Shown here one piece after another: positions 52,341 to 60,521 of a DNA stretch of 64,000 bases (the stretch's first letter is position 1; each line of letters opens with the position of its first letter). A program made the position numbers and the translations under genes. The notes beneath the pieces are model-generated. The model was given only the letters and a program-made list of their open reading frames with translations. It was not told where the DNA came from and searched no databases. The stretch comes from Lachnospiraceae bacterium UBA3401 (GTDB taxonomy: Bacteria > Bacillota > Clostridia > Lachnospirales > Lachnospiraceae): assembly GCA_002358575.1 (NCBI GenBank), contig DEPD01000136.1, positions 1 through 64,000 on the forward strand. The letters are read 5' to 3'.

Positions 52341-52949
52341 TTATTGGCGGTAGGGTTCAGGTAATGGTTGCCATGCAATAACCTTAAATTTTACCCCTCT
52401 TTGCCCACCATTCCATTTTCCGTCAACAGTATGCAGCGTTTTTGTTTTTCTTTCCCCGTTCTCAAATTCCACTGTGACGTTCACATCATCTGAAATTTTC
52501 TCAAACATTGCGCTATCCCACTTTTCGGTACCTTTTAACTTCGCAAACATACTGTCATATTCTTCTGGCAAATTCTTCCCATCACCGCAGTATATCCACC
52601 CGCTGCAATCCTCTACTGACTGCTCTATATTTACTACTTCTGATTTTTCTGTACCACTTCCCCATTTCAGATGTTGACCACATCCAGGACAATAAGCATA
52701 TACATGACAAACTGGCTCTCCGCAAATAGGGCAGATTCCTTCATCATAATCTTCATGTTCCTCATATTCTAATGGTCTTTTAGGAGTTGCCGCCGCCAGC
52801 TTTGCAGATAAGGCTTCTATGGTGTCGGCGGCTTTAAATAATTTAGATTTTATTCTTGCATAGAATCCATATGTAACTGGTTCATGTGGCTCAAATTCTT
52901 TTGAATTTGCTAATTTCCTCAATTCCTTTATCTGTTCGCTAATACTCAT
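52341..52949 (-). CDS. Zinc-ribbon plus DUF551-like protein
   Basis: A 202-residue protein. A central zinc ribbon (GICPICGEPV ... YCPGCGQHL, ~75-100) follows a helical N-terminus. The C-terminal part (LPEEYDSMFAKLKGTEKW, VNVTVEFENGERKTKTLHTV) is a DUF551-like beta domain frequent in phage early genes. The ATG at 52947-52949 is chosen over an upstream start. Role unknown. Confidence 0.65.
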   Translation of the reverse strand: MSISEQIKELRKLANSKEFEPHEPVTYGFYARIKSKLFKAADTIEALSAKLAAATPKRPLEYEEHEDYDEGICPICGEPVCHVYAYCPGCGQHLKWGSGTEKSEVVNIEQSVEDCSGWIYCGDGKNLPEEYDSMFAKLKGTEKWDSAMFEKISDDVNVTVEFENGERKTKTLHTVDGKWNGGQRGVKFKVIAWQPLPEPYRQ

Positions 52950-52953
52950 TCTA

Positions 52954-53160
52954 TCAATCCTCCATAATCTCCACACCAATCAGCACAACTTTGTCAGAAT
53001 GCCCTATATCATCAACGCTTAATTCAGCATTGTATGTATCATGAGGAAATTTGTATGTCCTTTTCTGCAATTCCTCCTTCATGACTTCTAAATGCACTCG
53101 TGCTTCTATGTCAAAATCTCTGTACGGCTCTAATTGCCTTATTAGCTCTGCTACTTTCAT
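52954..53160 (-). CDS. Small early phage protein
   Basis: A 68-residue protein starting MKVAELIRQLEPYRDFDIEARV and ending KVVLIGVEIMED, a pattern common in Firmicute phages. A longer in-frame extension upstream overlaps the next gene and lacks a ribosome site. Function unknown. Confidence 0.65.
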   Translation of the reverse strand: MKVAELIRQLEPYRDFDIEARVHLEVMKEELQKRTYKFPHDTYNAELSVDDIGHSDKVVLIGVEIMED

Positions 53161-53191
53161 TTCCCTATCCTTTCTCTCCAAACAACCACAC

Positions 53192-53518
53192 CTATTCAGA
53201 CCAATCCAATTTTTGACCGCAACCATTACAATAAAACGCACCTCCATCAATCCTTGAAAAGCATACAGGACAACCAAGAAGTCTTGTGCCATCTGTAAAA
53301 ATAGAACGATACACAGGTTTCTTCCCCCTCTGCCTTTCCCTTGCCTCCCGGCATTCCTCGACTGTGCCGATTGCAATATATTCCTCTAATGCAGAAACTA
53401 CCAATGCAACTGCGCAATAGCATTTATCATCTTCGCAATATAGACATTCACCCTCGCTGCCGTCACGACATAGTTCATTGGTATTCTTTAATGCTTCAAT
53501 CGCTTCCATAATCTCCAT
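53192..53518 (-). CDS. Zinc-ribbon early protein
   Basis: A 108-residue protein with an N-terminal helix, an internal CLYCEDDKCYC cluster and a C-terminal zinc ribbon (LLGCPVCFSRIDGGAFYCNGC). Probably binds zinc; partner unknown. ATG behind GAGG. Confidence 0.62.
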   Translation of the reverse strand: MEIMEAIEALKNTNELCRDGSEGECLYCEDDKCYCAVALVVSALEEYIAIGTVEECREARERQRGKKPVYRSIFTDGTRLLGCPVCFSRIDGGAFYCNGCGQKLDWSE

Positions 53519-53805
53519 CTTCCTCTACCTCACTTTCCTCCCACACTTCCGCCGCCGTTCCGTTCAGAGCGTCTAAGACATCTTTCGCTTTCTCTTTTCT
53601 GGAATCCAGATAATCCAAAATTTCAGCAGTGTTCTGCTCTTTTTTTTTGTTTGCATTTTTGTGCAATGTCTGCATTTTCATTCACAATCTTTTTTACGGT
53701 ATTTACAGAAACACCATTCTTTTTTGCAGTAGCGTTATAGCTGCCACACTCCACATAATCAGCAATTATTTCTTTTTTCTGTTTATCTGTCAGCCTGGCA
53801 GCCAC
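53496..53805 (-). pseudogene. HTH protein split by A9 frameshift
   Basis: Two overlapping frames seem to be one gene. The front (from ATG at 53805) encodes a terminase-small-like HTH: LTDKQKKEIIADYVECGSYN, then KKNGVSVNTVKKIVNENADI. At a run of nine A's on the minus strand (53640-53648) the frame shifts. The front ends KKRAEHC, while the continuation EQNTAEILDYLDSRKEKAKD lies in the other frame to 53496. One A fewer would join them into ~102 residues, like phage proteins with an HTH and a DVLDALNG tail. It may be a mutation, sequencing error or slippage-regulated gene. Confidence 0.65.
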
Positions 53806-53827
53806 TTTCTCTCACCTCAATCACTTA

Positions 53828-54043
53828 TCATCTTTGCATTCTGTAATACCTTGCAGATTTCCCGCCCTTAAAATGTACTAATACGGAATCTGGATACTGA
53901 TTCTTTCTATCATCCTTTGCATAATCAGCACCATTTACGCTTTCGGGAATCAAATGTGATTTCTCGCACTCGACTGCCGATTCCTTTTTCATGTAATATT
54001 TTCCACATACATCACAATAATATCTCGTTTCTACTCTTGGCAT
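53828..54043 (-). CDS. Small zinc-finger-like protein
   Basis: A 71-residue protein with YYCDVCGKYYMKKESAVECEKSH (C-x2-C then C-x3-H), a single zinc finger, and a basic tail. Common in phage early operons; role unknown. ATG behind AAAGGTGAGG. Confidence 0.65.
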   Translation of the reverse strand: MPRVETRYYCDVCGKYYMKKESAVECEKSHLIPESVNGADYAKDDRKNQYPDSVLVHFKGGKSARYYRMQR

Positions 54044-54099
54044 ATCCTCACCTTTGCTTTCTACTTTGGAGTTAGCTTATCCATTCAACCACCGCCTAA

Positions 54100-54366
54100 T
54101 TACCACCCAAATATGATATATCCGTCCATAAGTCCGTATTCGGGACAATCTTTAAGGATATAGTCAATCTCGTTTATATAATCCCTGCCAGTATATCCCT
54201 TGTCCGGCTCCCACTCACGCAATACGAACATATCATGTACTTTGTAATCCCTGTCATTCTTTCGCAGTTCAAATTTCTTTTTGCCGGATGCCACAGCTTC
54301 AAAGTATTCTGGCAATATTTTTAAATCATGTTCGACAAACTGCGATATAAATTTATCCCTGTCCAT
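54100..54366 (-). CDS. DUF3850 ASCH-like protein
   Basis: An 88-residue protein with HDLKILPEYFEAVASGKKKFELRKNDRDYKVHDMFVLREW, read in short elements LKILPEYF, FELRKNDRDY and VLREWEP: the DUF3850 pattern, an ASCH/PUA-like fold that likely binds RNA or modified bases. ATG behind GGGGTGG. Confidence 0.8.
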   Translation of the reverse strand: MDRDKFISQFVEHDLKILPEYFEAVASGKKKFELRKNDRDYKVHDMFVLREWEPDKGYTGRDYINEIDYILKDCPEYGLMDGYIIFGW

Positions 54367-54395
54367 TGTTCAACCACCCCCATACCTCACCGATT

Positions 54396-54632
54396 TCATT
54401 CAATGCCGCCGGATTTTATAATCTTTATTGCCACTTCTTTTGTTATAACCGGCTTTTCATCCACATAGCATACAATCCCATCTTTGTCTGTGCTTGATGA
54501 TTCTATATGCTCTACAACCTTATCCACGTCATAGGCGGTAGGCTGTTCGTTAATAACTTCTCGTATGCCTAAGTCATCTGAATATGACATATGAATTTCT
54601 TTTCTCAATTTATCTGCATCAATCAGTCTCAT
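54396..54632 (-). CDS. Small early phage protein (RLIDADKL type)
   Basis: A 78-residue protein opening MRLIDADKLRKEI, a very common phage early-gene start. Function unknown. It overlaps its upstream neighbour by 14 bases. Confidence 0.65.
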   Translation of the reverse strand: MRLIDADKLRKEIHMSYSDDLGIREVINEQPTAYDVDKVVEHIESSSTDKDGIVCYVDEKPVITKEVAIKIIKSGGIE

Positions 54633-55077
54633 TTCCCTTACCCCTCTCCAATTCTTTCAATGCGGCTTCGGCTTCTTCTCTGGTGAGGAAAACACTTTTT
54701 CCGATTTCACTTACCGCAAAAGTTTCTGTAATACTTCCGTTTGAGTTTGTATAGTAAACGACAACTTTGTCTAAAACCTTTTCTTCTTCCCAATCATCAT
54801 CATTCAAACTTCCAAAAGAAAACCCCGTAACCTCATAGCCGCATGGTCTGCCAAAATCAATATCCCAAATTATATCCCCCACCGCACAAGGAAGTTTCAA
54901 CAGTTTGTTTTGTTCCTCTAAGTCCTCGTATTCTGCCAGCTTGTCAATGGCTTTTCCTGTATACAAGTCAAAGCCACGCCTGCATTCCATATCCTCATAA
55001 AATGTTTCTTTCTGTATTGCCCGAATATCAGAAATACAATATGATTTATCCGTCAATCTTTCAGTCAATCTCTCCAT
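54619..55077 (-). CDS. Early phage protein (MERLTE type)
   Basis: A 152-residue protein opening MERLTERLTDKSYCIS with a KLAEYEDLEEQNKLLKLPCAVGD segment, typical of a widespread uncharacterised Firmicute phage family. The C-terminus (SVFLTREEAEAALKEL) is a short helix. ATG at 55075-55077 behind GGAGGGAAAGG. Confidence 0.68.
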   Translation of the reverse strand: MERLTERLTDKSYCISDIRAIQKETFYEDMECRRGFDLYTGKAIDKLAEYEDLEEQNKLLKLPCAVGDIIWDIDFGRPCGYEVTGFSFGSLNDDDWEEEKVLDKVVVYYTNSNGSITETFAVSEIGKSVFLTREEAEAALKELERGKGNETD

Positions 55078-55106
55078 ATTTCCCTTTCCCTCCACAACCC
55101 CAACGA

Positions 55107-55220
55107 TTAATCCGCCTGAATGACCTCAAAATCGTCAATATCTTCTATGCCCTCAACGTCCTCTATCTCCATATTGCCTTGCACATCTTCATCAACAATC
55201 ACATAAGCTGTGCAGGACAT
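55107..55220 (-). CDS. Very small acidic protein
   Basis: A 37-residue peptide beginning MSCTAYVIVDEDVQGNMEIED and ending DDFEVIQAD. Upstream in-frame sequence is basic and lacks a ribosome site. A purine-rich GAAAGAGAAAAG precedes the ATG. It may be a real short phage protein; confidence is limited. Confidence 0.4.
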   Translation of the reverse strand: MSCTAYVIVDEDVQGNMEIEDVEGIEDIDDFEVIQAD

Positions 55221-55281
55221 TTTTACTTTAACTTTTCTCTTTCTACCATATAGTAAGTTTCTTCGTGTAATACTTGGTAGG

Positions 55282-55406
55282 TTATGGAGTATCTCTCCAA
55301 TCAATAATCTGCCCGCACTTTGACCAGTATTCTCCATTCAGTTTTGCAACACTTTTCCGCAATTAGGGCAAGCGTAACTATAAGATATTTTCTTACCTCT
55401 TTCCAT
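55282..55406 (-). pseudogene. Frameshifted zinc-ribbon protein
   Basis: From an ATG at 55404-55406 the frame reads SYSYACPNCGKVLQN and stops. Another frame continues with KLNGEYWSKCGQIIDWRDTP to 55282. Together they form a standard C-x2-C ... C-x2-Q/C phage zinc ribbon, so a one-base loss after GGAAAA probably broke a ~40-residue gene. A third short frame starts in the stop of the PAPS-reductase-like gene (ATGA overlap) and may be unrelated. Confidence 0.5.
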
Positions 55407-55443
55407 CTTGACCAATACTTACCTTTACAACTTCTCATACTTT

Positions 55444-56220
55444 TCATTCTTCGCCTCCAATCTTTATAAAGTCCTCCAACGTCATCTGGCTATCCTCAGA
55501 CGCAAACCTTGCTTCAAGGTCATGTATCGTTGTTCCATCTGGACGAAAAGTTTTGGGACTATCCCTGTCAAGACGAAGCATGACTTCCCATTTGTCAGGG
55601 TGGTTTTTCCTCAAATCCCTCAACTGATTAAGTGTTTGATAATGGCAAAACCAGCAACCATCTCTCGAAAAACTCTCATAGATTGGACTTAATAAATCAT
55701 TCTTCTTGCACCACTCATAACAATCTTTTTCTGTCAATCCTGCTTTTACAAGAGGATACATGTTTAAGTTTGTGCAATTTATGATTTTCTCCTGCCGTTC
55801 GGTTTTCTTTTCATCTGTCGCATATCCGATATACCAGAAACTTTCTCCTAACTGTGTTTTGTACTTCTCAATGGCAGACATTTTTAAGTCGCTGTTGCAC
55901 CATGCCCCACGCACAATAGGAAATCCGTATATCTTTCCTCTGTTCTCTTTCTTTGCCCTTTCTCCACGGACTTGATAAAATCTGTTTTCGTAGGTCAAAT
56001 CTGCCCTTAAATGCTTTATCTCAAATCCATATCTGTTCTTTATAATTTCGTCTGCTTTCTGTCTAAATTCCTCAACTTCAGGATAATAGGCAGAAATTGT
56101 ATTGTTAAACATAACATCAACCGTTACAATTTCATCGAGTGGAAGTTTCAAAACATTTAAAACAACATCTATCGTTTTAAGGCTATCCTTCCCATAACTG
56201 CAACTTGCAATAAATTTCAC
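55444..56220 (-). CDS. PAPS reductase/DndC-like adenine nucleotide hydrolase
   Basis: A 258-residue protein of the PP-loop PAPS-reductase family: SCSYGKDSLKTIDVVL (PP loop), RGAWCNSDLKMSAIEKY, YIGYATDEKKTERQ, and a terminal CWFCHYQTLNQLRDLRKNHPDKW with a Cys-x2-Cys. Phage copies are widespread and thought to modify nucleic acids or act on sulfur; no dnd partner genes are visible. GTG start at 56220. Confidence 0.78.
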   Translation of the reverse strand: MKFIASCSYGKDSLKTIDVVLNVLKLPLDEIVTVDVMFNNTISAYYPEVEEFRQKADEIIKNRYGFEIKHLRADLTYENRFYQVRGERAKKENRGKIYGFPIVRGAWCNSDLKMSAIEKYKTQLGESFWYIGYATDEKKTERQEKIINCTNLNMYPLVKAGLTEKDCYEWCKKNDLLSPIYESFSRDGCWFCHYQTLNQLRDLRKNHPDKWEVMLRLDRDSPKTFRPDGTTIHDLEARFASEDSQMTLEDFIKIGGEE

Positions 56221-56466
56221 AACACCACGCTACAAATACCGTATCGTGGATATACATTCGTTTGCTCTTATACGACAATAAGAGTTTCCGCTTACTGCCT
56301 TATAGCCACGGTGTTATATTTTCCTGTACCACACCTCAATCACTCGGCACAAACCCGGTTTGCCGGGATTCGTTATTCCTTTCCATCAAACATTTCTGAA
56401 TATGCCTCATTCATTTTTTTCATAATCCCAAAATACAACCTTGCACAACTTTGAGTTACAAGTTTA
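56221..56466. other. Structured intergenic stretch without gene
   Basis: No convincing gene. Hairpins are visible: CCACG/CGTGG (56225-56250), CTCTTAT/ATAAGAG with 6-base loop (56265-56284) and CCCGG/CCGGG with 4-base loop (56354-56367). CACC/GGTG elements at the edges could close a larger structure. It lies just upstream of the PAPS-reductase-like gene on the minus strand, so it may be its 5' leader. A 16-codon frame (MKKMNEAYSEMFDGKE) is also present but uncertain. Confidence 0.4.
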
Positions 56467-56778
56467 TTACCTTCTATTTGCCTTTTTAACCTTTTCAATC
56501 TCCGTGAGGGAAGGTGCATTAATACATTTCTTCATGCCCTCATATAATTCTTTCGCTCCCGGATTGCCTCTCTCCACCTCATCTGCCAGGTGGCGCAGAA
56601 CCAATACAATCAGTCCTGCGTCCGCCTTTGCATATGGAGATATGGCACTGATAATCTTTTCGGAATAGTGCTGCAAACCTTTTTCAACTAGCTTCATAGC
56701 TTCTGGCATCTTTCCATCAGCAATCAACTTATTTCCACGATCTACGTAACTGCTCATTCTCTCTTTCTGAAATGCCAT
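56467..56778 (-). CDS. Hypothetical early protein
   Basis: A 103-residue helical protein (MAFQKERMSSYVDRGNKLIADG..., LIVLVLRHLADEVERGNPGAKELYE). ATG behind AGGAGG. The family is seen in phage early regions as far as I can judge, but no function is known. Confidence 0.6.
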   Translation of the reverse strand: MAFQKERMSSYVDRGNKLIADGKMPEAMKLVEKGLQHYSEKIISAISPYAKADAGLIVLVLRHLADEVERGNPGAKELYEGMKKCINAPSLTEIEKVKKANRR

Positions 56779-56840
56779 AATTGCCTCCTATATTTGTCTA
56801 TCTCCTAATTCTTAGACCTCTGCAAACTCCCTATTGTGTT

Positions 56841-57281
56841 TTATCCGCTGTTTTCTTCGTGATTTACTTCTTTTAGAAAAATTTCTACTCTCGGTTGCTC
56901 TCCATACATCTTTTCTACATACAGCCTACAAATCTGCTTGTCATCGTCATAGGCGATTCCATTAAGTGCATCCAAGACAATTTTTGCTAAGTTATCGCAA
57001 TCAATTTTTTTCGTATGAAGAATCTTCCCTTGAAGCATCAACCTACGGTTCTTTTTACTAACAGATTTTGGTACAGAGAACACGCCTGTTATCTTCGCTG
57101 CAATCTCACCGTCCAGCTTAATTCCTTTGGTTTCCTGCTGATAAAACAACTTGACTAAATTTTCATAGCGGATTGTCCCATCTGGTGTATACGTTTTTGT
57201 ATAATTGCCCATTCTTGCAAATCGTGGTCTTGCTTTTCCCTGCGGTTCTCCAGGAACAATAAACTTTACCTCTTTTCCCAC
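56841..57281 (-). CDS. RusA-like Holliday junction resolvase
   Basis: A 146-residue endonuclease. RusA family marks: FIVPGEPQGKARPRF near the N-terminus, KKIDCDNLAKIVLDALNGIAYDDDKQI with catalytic Asps, and a C-terminal PRVEIFLKEV. It resolves branched DNA before packaging. GTG behind AGGAGG is the best start. Confidence 0.87.
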   Translation of the reverse strand: MGKEVKFIVPGEPQGKARPRFARMGNYTKTYTPDGTIRYENLVKLFYQQETKGIKLDGEIAAKITGVFSVPKSVSKKNRRLMLQGKILHTKKIDCDNLAKIVLDALNGIAYDDDKQICRLYVEKMYGEQPRVEIFLKEVNHEENSG

Positions 57282-57291
57282 TTGCTGCCTC

Positions 57292-57477
57292 CTATTTCCC
57301 ATTACCTAACTCGGTATCGCGATAAATCTTCAGGTAATAATCTATCTGTTTCCCTGTTGGCGTCGCTTTTCTCTTACCTGGTCCCACGGTATATCCATTT
57401 TCATGTAGAATTGCTGTAACTATCTTTCTGTCATCTAACTTATTGATGCTGAGTTCTGCCACTTTTTCTAATGCCAT
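57292..57477 (-). CDS. Small hypothetical protein
   Basis: A 61-residue basic protein (MALEKVAELSINKLDDRKIVTAIL, then GYTVGPGKRKATPTGKQIDYYLKIY). ATG behind GGGAGG. It sits between replication and resolvase genes and may be DNA-binding; not recognised. Confidence 0.55.
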   Translation of the reverse strand: MALEKVAELSINKLDDRKIVTAILHENGYTVGPGKRKATPTGKQIDYYLKIYRDTELGNGK

Positions 57478-57560
57478 ATTGTTATTCCTCCCGTCATTTT
57501 TTCATTTCATTAAACAACTCTGTCCATTCACGAAGCTGTCTAGGACTTACCATCTGCCGG

Positions 57561-58379
57561 TTATTTATTAGCCAGCAGATGGTTTTCCAGTTCATCAACA
57601 TCACTGTCACACTCCTGCTTAAAATTATTAAAGCTGTTTTTTAGTTTTTGTGATGCAGGCTTCTTGTATTTTCCAGGTAAATAATCTCCAAACACCATAT
57701 CCTTCAAGAAATTATCTGCACTCTTGATATACTGGTCAGGTGTTTGTCTTATCCGCATAGCCTCTGCGTAATTTTTAGCAGACTCCACTAAATCGTTCTC
57801 TGTGTAAATGCCGTCAGAAACCACACCGATATAGGCTTGCTCTGCCAGATAGCGGTTTTTATCAAGCGGATAGTAACGCCAAAAAAAATCAAAGCGCTGC
57901 ACGGGGGATATAGGGGGAATGTCTTTGTTTTTGTCTTTGTCTTGTCTTTTGTCTTTAGTCTTATATAATGTGCTACCATTTTGCACACTATCTTGCGTAC
58001 CATCTTGCACACCATCTTGCATACTATTTTGCGTACTATCTTGCACACTATTTGCTATATGAACACTTGTTTGAATACTTTCTTGCGCACTTTCTTGATT
58101 ACTATTTAACATAGTAAGTTTATAATATGTCGCTTTTGTTCCGCGTTCTCTAAAATCTATCAAACCTCTTTGTTTCAATTCGTTTCTCGCTTTCAGTATT
58201 CCTGACCTGCTTAATCCCGTCAGTACGGAAAGCACTTGATTCGGCGCTGCAAACCACTCTGTCCAGTAGCTCCTGTTGCATACATGCAAAAGCGCAAAGT
58301 ATAACGACACCTGCCCTGTAGACAATGGATTTGTTGTGGCTGAATCCCAGAATGAATTGATAAGGTCTATATAATTCAA
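57561..58379 (-). CDS. Replisome organiser/DnaD-like protein with internal iterons
   Basis: A 272-residue replication initiation protein. Residues ~1-85 form a winged helix (SFWDSATTNPLSTGQVSLYFALLH, then LSRSGILKARNELKQRGL). A Gln/Asp/Ser-rich linker follows, and the C-terminal part (FDFFWRYYPLDKNRYLAEQAYIG) is typical of phage replication proteins. The linker DNA consists of 12-bp tandem repeats, so the gene probably carries its own origin. TTG start (weak site) by frame; high AT content nearby. Confidence 0.78.
   Translation of the reverse strand: MNYIDLINSFWDSATTNPLSTGQVSLYFALLHVCNRSYWTEWFAAPNQVLSVLTGLSRSGILKARNELKQRGLIDFRERGTKATYYKLTMLNSNQESAQESIQTSVHIANSVQDSTQNSMQDGVQDGTQDSVQNGSTLYKTKDKRQDKDKNKDIPPISPVQRFDFFWRYYPLDKNRYLAEQAYIGVVSDGIYTENDLVESAKNYAEAMRIRQTPDQYIKSADNFLKDMVFGDYLPGKYKKPASQKLKNSFNNFKQECDSDVDELENHLLANK
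57981..58106. repeat. 12-bp iterons, probable phage origin
   Basis: Six perfectly phased tandem units (57981-58052) of the form TTGCrYACyATy, two more at 58083-58106 (TTGCGCACTTTC, TTGATTACTATT), and a degenerate stretch between. They encode the QDS/QNG repeats of the replication protein. Repeated binding sites inside an initiator gene are the layout of lambda-type and many Firmicute phage origins. Confidence 0.65.
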
Positions 58380-58500
58380 TTTTCGTCACCCCCACTTTAT
58401 AATATTTTTAAATCCTCCTTTCTGGCAGCAGAATGCAACCGCTGCCATTTTCTGTGATATATTGCATGAACAAATACTATAATTGATAGTTACCCATTTA

Positions 58501-59148
58501 TTAAGATACTGCCTTATCTTCCACACTTTTTATTTTTTTCAGACAATCTTTTAGCTGAAGGCTTGTCAAATGTTCCACGCTGTCTACCTTATACTTTTTT
58601 ATAACACTTGACCATGTATAACCAGTACGAACAAGTTCATTAGAAAGCTCATTCCTTAGATTGTCTAAATCTTTAGATTGCTTATTACCACTATTCTTTC
58701 TATTAAGTTCTGGCGTATCTGCATCTGGATCATCAATTAAATTTTCTGTTGGTATGCAAAAAGTCTGAAAACAAGCATACTTAAATGCTACTGACATAGC
58801 CTTATTTGTAGCTTTATCGCCACTGTCCATTCCTTCGCCAACCACCACAACATCAACAGAAGAACCATCAACAGTAAAAAACCTATATCTTATTTTGCAC
58901 ACAGAATAAATCAATGTACTGCCCTTTCCCGTTGTTCGTTCCTCTCGAATCTGCTCAATAACTTCAGGTGCACAAAAAATCTTATGCTTAATCATTGCAG
59001 GATTTAATGCATTCATTACCGCATCAATACTGCGATACTTAAATCCCTGCGTTTTATTCAAAGTATCTTTTCCAATTGCCTTAATATCTTCCATAACCCC
59101 GCAGATAGCAGCATAAATCATAGGTTCTCTCATCTTTTCTCCACTCAT
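58501..59148 (-). CDS. erf: ERF-type single-strand annealing protein
   Basis: A 215-residue recombinase of the ERF superfamily. Marks: AAICGVMEDIKAIGKDTLNK, KYRSIDAVMNALNPAMIKHK, VVVGEGMDSGDKATNKAMSVAFKYA, and CIPTENLIDDPDADT. It anneals single strands in phage recombination. It shares an ATGA overlap with the DUF1351 gene; an internal ATG behind GGAGAAAAG could also be the start. Confidence 0.88.
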   Translation of the reverse strand: MSGEKMREPMIYAAICGVMEDIKAIGKDTLNKTQGFKYRSIDAVMNALNPAMIKHKIFCAPEVIEQIREERTTGKGSTLIYSVCKIRYRFFTVDGSSVDVVVVGEGMDSGDKATNKAMSVAFKYACFQTFCIPTENLIDDPDADTPELNRKNSGNKQSKDLDNLRNELSNELVRTGYTWSSVIKKYKVDSVEHLTSLQLKDCLKKIKSVEDKAVS

Positions 59149-60110
59149 TCAATCATCTCCCATTCAATCCCCACACTATCCATATACATCTCTAGCTTCT
59201 CCTTTGCATCATCAGAAAGAGAAATACGATATTCATATAGATTTTCTTCTCCTTCCATATTAGGAATAAAGCTTTCAATTACTTCTTGTACGGCATCTTC
59301 TCTTGCCTGTTCTACAGCAGCAATTCTTTCCGCTTCTGCCTGTCGCAATGCCTCTTCCTTTTCTGCTTTTGCCTGTCGCAACGCTGCCTCCTTTGCTTCT
59401 CTGGCTCTTTGCTCTGCAAGCATCTTTTCGCGTTCCTCACGTCTGATTTTCTCCGCTTCCTCCTGGCGCTGCTTTTCCTGTTCACGTGCAAGGATTTGTT
59501 GTTTCTGCTGCTCATAGTTATTTATATATGTAATTGCATCTGTAAGGCTTAAACTATCCTTGTATATGTTCAATGCTTTTTCAACAGCCTCTGACTGCAT
59601 AGAGGTAATTGTATTTAAGTCATTCTCTGTTTTATGTACAAACTCTGCAATATCTGCCTTTATATCTTTTTCCTTATATGTAGCGTTTTCCCACTTTGGA
59701 TTGTAGATACGCTCCAAAGAAATATATACCTGCAAATCTTCTGGAACACATTTATAAATTTTCTGAATAAGCTGTTTCTTTTCTGCAATGCGCTTTTTTT
59801 CAAACGCCTGTATCTGCCCATTAATTAGGTCAATCGGCTCATCATACAGCCCTATCAGCTTATTTGCCTGTGCCTCGAAATTCTCCCAAGGCTTCATATA
59901 TTGCGTCTTTGCATCACGCATGTTGTCTTGTAAAGACTTCTTTTCTGCTCGCAGACTAGCAACTTCCTTTCTCGCAGATGCCTTACTATCCTCTGTGAAT
60001 ACTATCCCTTCATACTCCGCAAGCTTATCTTGGATCGCTTTTTCCACCTGTTTAAAATTACAGGTAATCTTCGCATTCTCCTGCGTAATTACTGCTTGAA
60101 TACCATTCAT
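59145..60110 (-). CDS. DUF1351 coiled-coil protein
   Basis: A 321-residue protein. It opens NGIQAVITQENAKITCNFKQ, with DKLAEYEGIVFTEDSKASAR and KEVASLRAEKKSLQDNMRDAK, the DUF1351 pattern. A long Glu/Arg/Ala/Gln coiled coil occupies ~210-290. DUF1351 genes accompany phage annealing proteins and probably assist recombination. The ATG behind AAAGGGAG is used; the longer frame is not supported. Confidence 0.8.
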   Translation of the reverse strand: MNGIQAVITQENAKITCNFKQVEKAIQDKLAEYEGIVFTEDSKASARKEVASLRAEKKSLQDNMRDAKTQYMKPWENFEAQANKLIGLYDEPIDLINGQIQAFEKKRIAEKKQLIQKIYKCVPEDLQVYISLERIYNPKWENATYKEKDIKADIAEFVHKTENDLNTITSMQSEAVEKALNIYKDSLSLTDAITYINNYEQQKQQILAREQEKQRQEEAEKIRREEREKMLAEQRAREAKEAALRQAKAEKEEALRQAEAERIAAVEQAREDAVQEVIESFIPNMEGEENLYEYRISLSDDAKEKLEMYMDSVGIEWEMIE

Positions 60111-60402
60111 TTCTATTCTCCCTTTCTGCCTCTTCATAGGCTTGTCTTTCTCTCTTTAAGCGCGCTCTCTCTGGCAGCATAGATTCATTCCAATCCCACG
60201 CTTCATCAACAACCATTTGGTTCTCAATCTGACAAATCTTGTCAACCTCCTTGTAATCCTCGCAAACCGGACCCCACTCACGCTGTCCACGGTCAAAAGC
60301 ACTGAAAGTCTTAGGGGTTATGCAAATAAGACTTTTGCTACAGGAGCCATCTATACGATATGCGCAATCTTCAATCTCACACATAATTGTTGTAATAATC
60401 AT
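60058..60402 (-). CDS. Cys-containing early protein
   Basis: A 114-residue protein with scattered cysteines (MCEIEDCAYRIDGSCSKSLICIT) and a Glu/Arg-rich end. It overlaps the DUF1351 gene start by 53 bases. Function unknown. ATG behind GGAAAGGAAAG. Confidence 0.6.
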   Translation of the reverse strand: MIITTIMCEIEDCAYRIDGSCSKSLICITPKTFSAFDRGQREWGPVCEDYKEVDKICQIENQMVVDEAWDWNESMLPERARLKRERQAYEEAERENRNEWYSSSNYAGECEDYL

Positions 60403-60461
60403 TTACTTTCCTTTCCGCTTATGTTATAATAAGCACAGATTTATTTTTGAAAATGCAGCTC

Positions 60462-60496
60462 CAGCCAAGGAATACTTTCCTTCGGGGCTGTTTTTT
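60462..60496 (+). terminator. Plus-strand hairpin with T run
   Basis: CAGCC-AAGGAA and TTCCTT-CG-GGCTG form a stem with a short loop followed by GTTTTTTC. It could stop transcripts running against the early operon or act as an attenuator on the minus strand. Confidence 0.5.
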
Positions 60497-60521
60497 CTTG
60501 TACTTGTCGGAATCCTCACTA

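Noticed and set aside
55444..56220. Phosphorothioate (dnd) modification system based on the PAPS-reductase-like protein
   Set aside because: No dndA, dndD, dndE or cysteine desulfurase genes are present; the family is common as a single gene in phages.
57481..57560. 19-codon leftward frame after the replication gene
   Set aside because: No ribosome site and too short; an 8-bp inverted repeat (CCATCTGC/GCAGATGG) covers its start.
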